From Hansfordia pulvinata (taxonomy: Eukaryota > Ascomycota > Sordariomycetes > Xylariales), in NCBI GenBank assembly GCA_006538405.1, contig BJKQ01000006.1:2007001-2071000 (forward strand): a stretch of DNA of 64,000 nucleotides, read 5' to 3'. The first letter of the stretch is position 1. The number at the start of each line of letters is the position of its first letter. Position numbers and translations under genes: made by a program. The notes under the pieces are model-generated. The model did no database searches. It was not told the DNA's origin and saw nothing but the letters and a program-made list of their open reading frames with translations. Shown here in pieces: positions 57,079 to 64,000 of this stretch.

Positions 57079-58857
57079 TTACTCGTCCCGCGGATGCTCG
57101 GTTCGGTGCTGCCGCGACTCATCCGCCGTGGTCCCCGAGGTTGGCTTGGGAATAATGTCACCGTCCATGGTGACGAGATTGCCCCCGGAGGCACTATGCT
57201 CATCATCGGTGTGAGCCAAAAGGCCCGTCTCTTCCTCATCTTCGTCACTGGCATGGTCTGTCGACTCGCCCGACGACTGCGCAGGCTGATAGCCGCCCTT
57301 GGTATGGGCATCCATGCGCGCCTCTTCCCGCATCTTTGTCAATTTTATGTAGTTGTAGGCACCAATAGCAACAATAGTAATGACGAGCCCAAAGAGGTTG
57401 ATGGGCGTGAGCTTGTCGTCGAAAACGAGGGCGGCGACTGTGATGGTGACAACCTCCTTGAAAATGCCGGCTATGGACAAGGTCACAACGCTACTTCGTT
57501 TGAGAAGGGCAAACTCGCTGGCTGTCATGAGGAAGGCGAGGGTGCCGGGGAAGAGAAGAATCAGGGGAGCTCGAACGGAGCCCCACTCTTCACTAAGTTG
57601 ACGGAAGGCCTGGAACAGCGGGCCGAAGCCTTCAACCGGAATGGCAATCATCAAAAGCGTGACAAACATGATAGGCGCTAGAAAGAAAATGCTAGAAAAG
57701 GGGTTCGAGGTCGCAGGGTTGCGTAGTAGGAGGATTTGCGTCAAACTCCAGCGGAATCCGGAGAAAAGAGCAGCTGATATCACGAGGACGAAGCCGCCAA
57801 GCTTGAACTCAACCTCGCCGGCCACCATCATGACCACGCCAAAGGTCATGAGGGCGATGATGGCGACCAATCGCCAGGTCGGTGTCTCGAGTCGGAAAAG
57901 GAAGGCGAATATTAGGACAAAGGCGAGAGACGAGGATTTGCACATGGCTATAGAGGGCAGCCGTTAGTAAGGGCCGGATGGCAAGTGCAGGGGAAGGGGT
58001 TATAACGTACTGTAGAAGGTAAGGGTAATGAACTTGAGAGACATATTGCCCAAGCCAATGTCTAGACCAGTGGCAGCACCGCAAGGGCCTATCCTCGTGA
58101 AATAGAATAGCTTGGTCATGGGCGGACGCTCAGGTTCGCTCTCATGACGCGAACGGCCCAGGTCGGACTCGTGCGGAGCGTGGTGTGGCCGAAAGGTGGG
58201 ACAGAAGTACAAGACGGCGACAGCAAGAATGAACTGGACCATCATGTGCATAGACGTGGTGAAGAGAGGAAAGGGAAAGTTGAGCCTCGACGAGTCGAAC
58301 ATCCACTTGTTGTAAAGAGAGATGGAGAGGGAGAAGAGATACCACAGGGCGATGAGGGAAGCGTTGACGGTGAGTCGTTTCATGACGTTCTGGTCGGCCT
58401 CCTTGCGCTCCTCGTCGGTAATCTTGTCGTGAGCGACGCGCTGGTCGAGGCGAGTGTTGCGGCGGCGCTTCTTCTGCTTCCGGCGGCGGTCCTTGCCCGT
58501 CAGACCCATCTCTTCGTCGTCTTGCAGGTCCTCGTCAGAAAAACTGTCACGGCCCTCGGATTTGTAGGCGACACCGTCCGTGTTGGTCTCTTCAGAGATC
58601 TTAGGCTCCCCATCGGGGGGAGGGACCTTGACGCTGTGGGAACGGGGGCGCTGAACGCCCGATGCTGAGCGTTGGTGACCATGGTGCTGGCTGGAGGCGG
58701 AACGACGGTGGCCTAGGGGGTGACCGGCAGACAGGTGAGAGCCGGCAGGGCCGGGGGTGGCGGAGCCAGGGACATTGGGGTTGGGGGACTGGCTGGCGAG
58801 GGCTGAGGTGAGGGTGCTCCGGCGGCGACGGTGGCCTCCCGGGGCTATTGGGTCCAT
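57079..58857 (-). CDS. Drug/metabolite-superfamily transporter, triose-phosphate/nucleotide-sugar type (SLC35C2/Ymd8-like)
   Basis: Minus-strand exons 58857-58011 and 57947-57079 with a 63-nt intron (GTACGT donor, CTATAG acceptor) encode 571 residues. Residues 1-160 are a Ser/His/Arg-rich cytosolic region with the basic stretch DRRRKQKKRRRN (123-134). The first membrane helix begins at about 166 (LIALWYLFSLSISLYNKWMFD), with the NKW motif typical of this transporter family. The splice junction creates the conserved FYTMCKSSSLAFVL. About ten hydrophobic helices follow, ending near IGAYNYIKL. The tail is acidic and hydrophilic. Members are Golgi/ER or organelle transporters of nucleotide sugars or sugar phosphates. 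The substrate cannot be read from the sequence. The N-terminal extension is long compared with yeast homologues. Confidence 0.92.
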
Positions 58858-61256
58858 CTCGATATCCTCGGGTGCAGGCCAGCGGCGGAGGACGAGACAG
58901 CACCATCCGGCACAGGGTCGATGCGGAAGGATGTGGACGCAAAAGAGGGCGTTGAAGGGGCGGAAATCTCGGACCAGGCGGAAGGGGTGGGAGACGGTTG
59001 AAGGAGGGTGCTGAGTGAGTCGGGATTGAGTTGCGGCTGTTGTGGCTGCGAAGGCACGTGGTGAGGCTGCTGCTGTTGAGTGTGGTGATGTTGAGTATTA
59101 GTGTTGACGTGAGGACTGTCGTCGGGGCCGGGGACGGCGGCGGCAGCAGCGGGCTCGGGTAAGGCGTCGTGATCCGGCGACGGGGTTGGCGATGGTGACG
59201 ATGATGATGATGTTGATGACAGCAGTGAAGGAGAGGTGGAGGCGGCAGTAGCAGCAGTAGTAGGCCCAGCAGGTCGGCCAGCGGGCAGAGAAGAAGGCGG
59301 CGGCGCCATCCTTGAGGAAGCGCGGGCCAGCAGCGCCAAAAGTGGGAATAATTCGTAGAGCGCGGCGCACGAGATGGGGCTGTCGTGCGGACTGCCAGCA
59401 CTGTACTCGTACCCGCGTACTCGTTGTACTCGTGTACTCGCGTAGAGATGGAAAGGTACTCGTACCTGCCCGCTCTTGTCTGCCTTGCTGACGAGCTGCA
59501 GTTGGCCGGCTCTCTCTTGCGGCGGACACTCACTCGTGCGTCCCGGCGACTGGACTGGGGCGATGGGCAAACGAGTGGAAAGCGTCTCCGTCGATGATGG
59601 GCTCCGCGGCGGCCAGTCCTGGGGTTGGGCTGGGCTGGGACGGGGCCGGCGTGACTGGGCGCAGCATAGTCCAATCTCAATCTCGCCGCCAGCCCACTTT
59701 CGACCTCAACGGGGCGGAAGAAGGGAGTGGGTTTGCAGGGCGGTACCCGCCACTGGCCGCGTCTTCGCGCGGCGGCAGAGGTACTCACTGGGAAAAGACC
59801 CTGGCTGCTGTACCTGGCGTTACCTCGCCCTGCACACCGTCAATCTGGTTCCCCGGCCCCGAGAGGCGCACTCGCAGGGCTGCTACGCGTACTGTTCAGC
59901 GACGGCCGCAGCGCCCGTACCCGAATGTACCGGACAGGGTGTCGGCACGGATACATCATCTTCTCCGCAGATGGCTGCAGCTGCTCAGGGGCCCGGACCT
60001 AGGCCAGGGCTGCTCCATTGTTGAGGCCAGGGCTGCTCAGGTGGTGGGCATCAAGAGTACGAGTAAAGTGTGCCCAACGGAGAAGAGACATCAACGATCC
60101 ATTGGATGCTTGGGCATTTCATCAATGGGACGGGGTGCTGCAGCGTCTCTGCTCCCTGCGTGACAGGACAGCACAAGACAGCACAGGACAGGACACGCAC
60201 TCGTCCACGACCGCTGACGAGCAGATCATACTTAGGCCAAGGCGCCATTGCTGACAGCTGAATTGTCAGTCTGACCAAGCATGGATGGTTCAACCAACTC
60301 GACCAGCATGGAAGCACCACCAGCCCCAGGTACGAGTATCCGGACTGCACCGCGCCAGTCTGGAATCAACCATCGTCACTACATGTAGGTGCCGATGGCT
60401 CTACTCGTACGTACATGTACTCGTAGCTTGCCCGCCTGCAAGACGAGTACGAGTGCCCGTACCTGAGCACCTTGGCCGCGCTTGAGACCCTGTGGATACC
60501 GGCCCCCTTTTTCTGGCCTGCACCCAATTAAAGGGGTACGGGGTACTGTCGATGATGACTGGCCAGGCGTGCCAGACACGCTGCGGTGTCTTGGGTACGT
60601 TCCCAAGCCAGTACAAAGGTGCTTCGTCAGCTCTGTCAGTCTCAGCCCACCGCAACATACCTATAATTTTGGTTCGTGATGAACTGTGCATGGTACGAAG
60701 AAGAAGGCTCTTCAAGATGGGATCCAGCGATGAATGAACGATGCCAGGTGTGCCAGGTTCCGGCGAGGTATGCGCGAATCGGCTCATCGAGCGATGCATG
60801 ATGCAGCCAGCACCTGTCATCAGCCCGCCCACGTAAACCTGCCATGGGCACACCCCCCTCGCCGATCGCTAGCGTGTGTACGGGTCAATGGCTGCGAAAT
60901 CAACTCGACTTTCTCTGCCCATCAGATTGGGGCCTGCACGAGTACGAGTACTCGCAGCCCTCGCAGACGCCTGTACAAACAGCAAATCCTGGACTGCTTT
61001 GCTCTGTATCCTCTTTGGACTGCAACTGTCTGCTCAATTGCCCGACATCGCGGGTGCAATCCGGCGAATCCAGATCCTACCCACCGCCAAAACGCCAAGC
61101 CAATCCCAGCTGAGTCCCCGTGGACCCTTCTTTTGCTTTTCTTTGCAGCGAGAAACCGCGAGCCGAGTCGCGTGACGGCCCCCGCAGCGCAGCCTCCCGC
61201 ACGGAGGTTGTTCGTTGATGCAAATGGACGCTCGAGATCGTACCTCTGCGGGATGA

Positions 61257-61272
61257 GTACTCGTACGAGTAC
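61257..61272. repeat. 16-bp perfect palindrome GTACTCGTACGAGTAC
   Basis: The longest perfect palindrome of the ACTCGTA family that I found. It equals its own reverse complement. Confidence 0.9.
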
Positions 61273-62788
61273 CTGTTCGTCACCCTCGCCTTTTCATCCA
61301 TGTGCGGAGCCCACCTGCCGTACGGGATCAAGCATCCTCCGGCTGCTGTACTCGTTGCCGCACACGTAAACACTTGCGACCAGAACACATTTGAAGTCGC
61401 TGCCAGAGTCTTGCGTATCCCACTTTAAAGACTTTTCTTGCGGCCTGGCGAGCCGGAGGACCCATTTGCCGCCAGCTAGATGCTTTCAATCGGAGTGGCG
61501 ACTGGAAGTTTGATCACCGCCCTGCTGGGCGTAAACGGGTTTCTCCCGTCACAGTCTCAGCATGCCGGACATGGCGTGCACCCGGTGCCTATAGGTGAGG
61601 TACTCGTACTTGCACCTCTTGCGTGGACCGATTTATGTTGATGTCGCCTGGCAGGCGGCGAATGGCAAAAATTGGTCACAACCTCTACGAGTGGACTGCC
61701 CGGCGTACCCGGCTGCTGGGCGACTGGTGCAACTGGGGGGGAAAGGCGGTGGGCCCGCGGTGGGTTGCCAGCGTTACAGGACGCCCGAACGGGTCGGTGC
61801 CAAGGCCCGACAGGTGCCGTTTTCCGGCGCACGACCCCCACCGGTCCGCTGTCACCCTTCTCGGGCTCGTCATTGGGCCCGTCGATCCGCCACGCCGACG
61901 ACCTAGGTACCTGTACAGGTCAGACACTCCAGCCGGAGGCGATGACATACCAGTTGACCTCTCGACCCGACAGGCTTCAAAAGGTACCGTGCCTAAAACT
62001 CTCATCATATGCTCGTATGTACGGAGTAGAGATGCAAAGTGAGGACGCGGAGAAGATGGACGCATCAATGAGATACCTCAATAGATAGAGGGAAGTCTCC
62101 GGGGGCGAGAGAGACACACACACCATCGTGACTCTACAACCACCTCTTCTCGCGCTTGAGTTGGGCTGGGCCATCACTTCGATGACGGGCTTGACTCCAT
62201 TAGCGGCAACACCACCCGCGGATGCTCTGCTCTGCTCTGCTCTGCTCTGTCGCCCCCATGGTTCCAGCTGTGCTTGGTTCTTTGCCACAGCAGCCCGAGC
62301 AGACCGAGAACCCAGTCACACCAGTGCCCAGGCACGCCGCGGGGAGGGGGGCCTGGGAGGGGCGATGGGTCACCACCCCTGGGACCTGTTGACCCTGAGG
62401 AGGTCCCCTATCCATTGCCCCCGCAACCGGCTGCAAAACGACGAGTTGATGAACTCGATAGTATCCCCATCAATATTGCACCGGATAACTAATATCAATG
62501 TTTTCCTTTGATCGAGGCGGCTCGCCTTCCCACGCCGGAACTTTTCATGTTGGAACATTGAAATCTCCACTTCCTAGTACTCGTAGGTAGGTAGGCAGAC
62601 GAGGAAGAAATCCAGCCGGGGTGCTCCCGAGCCCCCTCCTTTCTCCGTCCTGCGCAGGAGCAGCAAGGGGAATCGAGTCGCCCCCAAAAGAGACCACACT
62701 GGCGATCCTACTCGGAAGACAACATGTGACGCACTTTTCTGTCCCTGTCTGCCTGTCTGTCCGTCCGTCCCACACATGCACGCACACG

Positions 62789-62810
62789 CATACACACACA
62801 CACACACATC
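62789..62810. repeat. CA microsatellite
   Basis: About eleven CA units in intergenic DNA. Confidence 0.8.
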
Positions 62811-64000
62811 CCGCGGTGGGGGAAGGGTGGCGACTGCCCGGCTCCCCGTGGCCGCATTGAGCCATCCAAGGCAGGGCGTTCATCTGCTCCGTGACGCCGC
62901 CGCGCATGGTGCGGGCCGGCGGATGGACGTCGGGGCGGACGGCCGCAACACGCGCAGCGCGTGAAAAAGAGAGCGTCTACTGGAGGACTACTTACCTACG
63001 AGTACATGCCCGTTCGTCGAGGCCGCGAGCCTCCCGTCGTCGCCCAGCCGCAGCTCACGTGATACTTTGCGGAAAGACACCGTCCAGGATACATCTACGT
63101 CGAGGTTCCCAGGTCCGCCGATTCTCTGCCCCGTTGGCGCCACTTCCAGCGGCCACCCTCCCTCATTGCCACGCCCGGCAGCCTGATCTTTCCCCCTTCT
63201 TGCTCGCCGCGGATTGCAGTCATACGGGGCTCCGACGAGGCGGAACTACCAGGTCCGCCGCCGGCAGTCTCCAGAGGGGCCGCGGTGCCCTGTAACGCGC
63301 CCCGCGCACTCGTGCCCGCGGACAGCTTCGCCCTTGTCGTTGTGATCGCCTACTGTGTATGCTCTTCCGCATTGCCAGGCCGCCCGCAGTGGCCCATCTT
63401 TGACTCGGAATCGCTCGTAGGTATAGCGAGACAAGCGATAAAAGGTGCGCCTCTCGGACATCATAACCGCAGCCGTCGCAGCCCGGGTTCCGGTGAGCCC
63501 TGGCCCCGGGAAGTACTCAGCGGCAAAGGAGATATAGGGGAATCAAGTCACAGAACGCGAAAGACTTGATCAGCGGGACAAGGTAGATGCTAGGTTGGCA
63601 GATGCGCTGTCTCGGTCATTACACTTACCCTGATTGCGTTCCGTTCGCTTGGTGTTTCGCACATATTGATCAGTGTGAGGCACGACAGGAAGACATAAGA
63701 GACAGGCGCCGATTGACCCGCTGCTCAATGAAAACGACAATAGCGGGCGCTTCTGTGCGCCGCCAGCCTGTATTTTCGTGGGCTACCTGCACACACGTCA
63801 ATCGCGAGATTACACTCGACGGGTGGTAGCCAGTGTAATTTGGACAGCGCCCTGCAGTCGCCGGACGAAATACTCGAGAACCCAGACGGACAGTTAAGTT
63901 TCATGACTTCGCACCGACGTCATCGGCCACTGCTTGAGTCCTCGTACATCAATACCAATAATTGGTTCAGGTCTGAAACAGTCATTGCTCGATAATCAAA

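Larger units (their letters stand above)
58858..64000. other. Long intergenic region, no recognisable gene
   Basis: 5 kb with no gene I can support. It contains the densest cluster of ACTCGTA/TACGAGT words in the window (about 59403-59468, 60058-60470, 60935-60960, 61257-61272, 61600, 62577 and 62999). It also has a TCTGC pentamer tract (about 62226-62250) and a CA tract (about 62789-62810). The first few hundred bases are the probable leader and promoter of the transporter. Confidence 0.6.

Overview
This is nuclear DNA of a filamentous ascomycete (Pezizomycotina, most likely a Sordariomycete). The evidence is short GT-AG introns with CTAAC/CTGAC-type branch sites, strong C/G third-position bias, two dispersed single 5S rRNA genes of the Sordariomycete type, and a fungal-specific SWI/SNF subunit (Ssr4). 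No prokaryotic operons, CRISPR arrays or intact transposons are visible. About 14 genes in 64 kb is sparse for a fungus.

Layout. 0-7.8 kb: the tail of a gene cut by the window edge, then a long gene-free stretch. 7.9-16.3 kb: a frameshifted small secreted protein, a secreted class 3 lipase (minus) and a six-cysteine secreted protein (plus). 19.9-24.5 kb: a membrane/coiled-coil protein (plus) converging on a cytochrome P450 with Gln/Ser/Glu insertions (minus). 28.2-32.2 kb: proteasome subunit beta5 (plus) converging on a mitochondrial Qri7/TsaD-type t6A enzyme (minus), with a 5S rRNA gene upstream of the latter. 34.2-35.0 kb: a cysteine-rich secreted protein. 36.4-42.1 kb: Ssr4 and 6-phosphogluconate dehydrogenase, both minus. 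45.5-46.7 kb: an RBM42-like RNA-binding protein. 47.9-52.9 kb: three small secreted proteins on the minus strand plus a decayed LRR gene fragment; the last secreted protein carries four CxGxxC repeats. 54.2 kb: a second 5S rRNA gene. 55.0-55.5 kb: a direct duplication. 57.1-58.9 kb: a triose-phosphate/nucleotide-sugar-type transporter. 58.9-64 kb: no recognisable gene.

Housekeeping genes (proteasome, t6A synthesis, chromatin remodelling, pentose phosphate pathway, RNA binding) alternate with lineage-specific secreted-protein genes in long intergenic DNA. That DNA is rich in microsatellites, G/C homopolymers of 15-27 bases and a recurring ACTCGTA/TACGAGT word that I did not find in any coding sequence. 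Six small secreted proteins and a secreted lipase suggest a fungus that deals with a host or competitors, but nothing in the sequence names the host. Two secreted-protein genes read through only if single bases are missing from C/G runs, which points to base-calling error or recent inactivation. The most distinctive gene is the CxGxxC-repeat protein at 52.3-52.9 kb.
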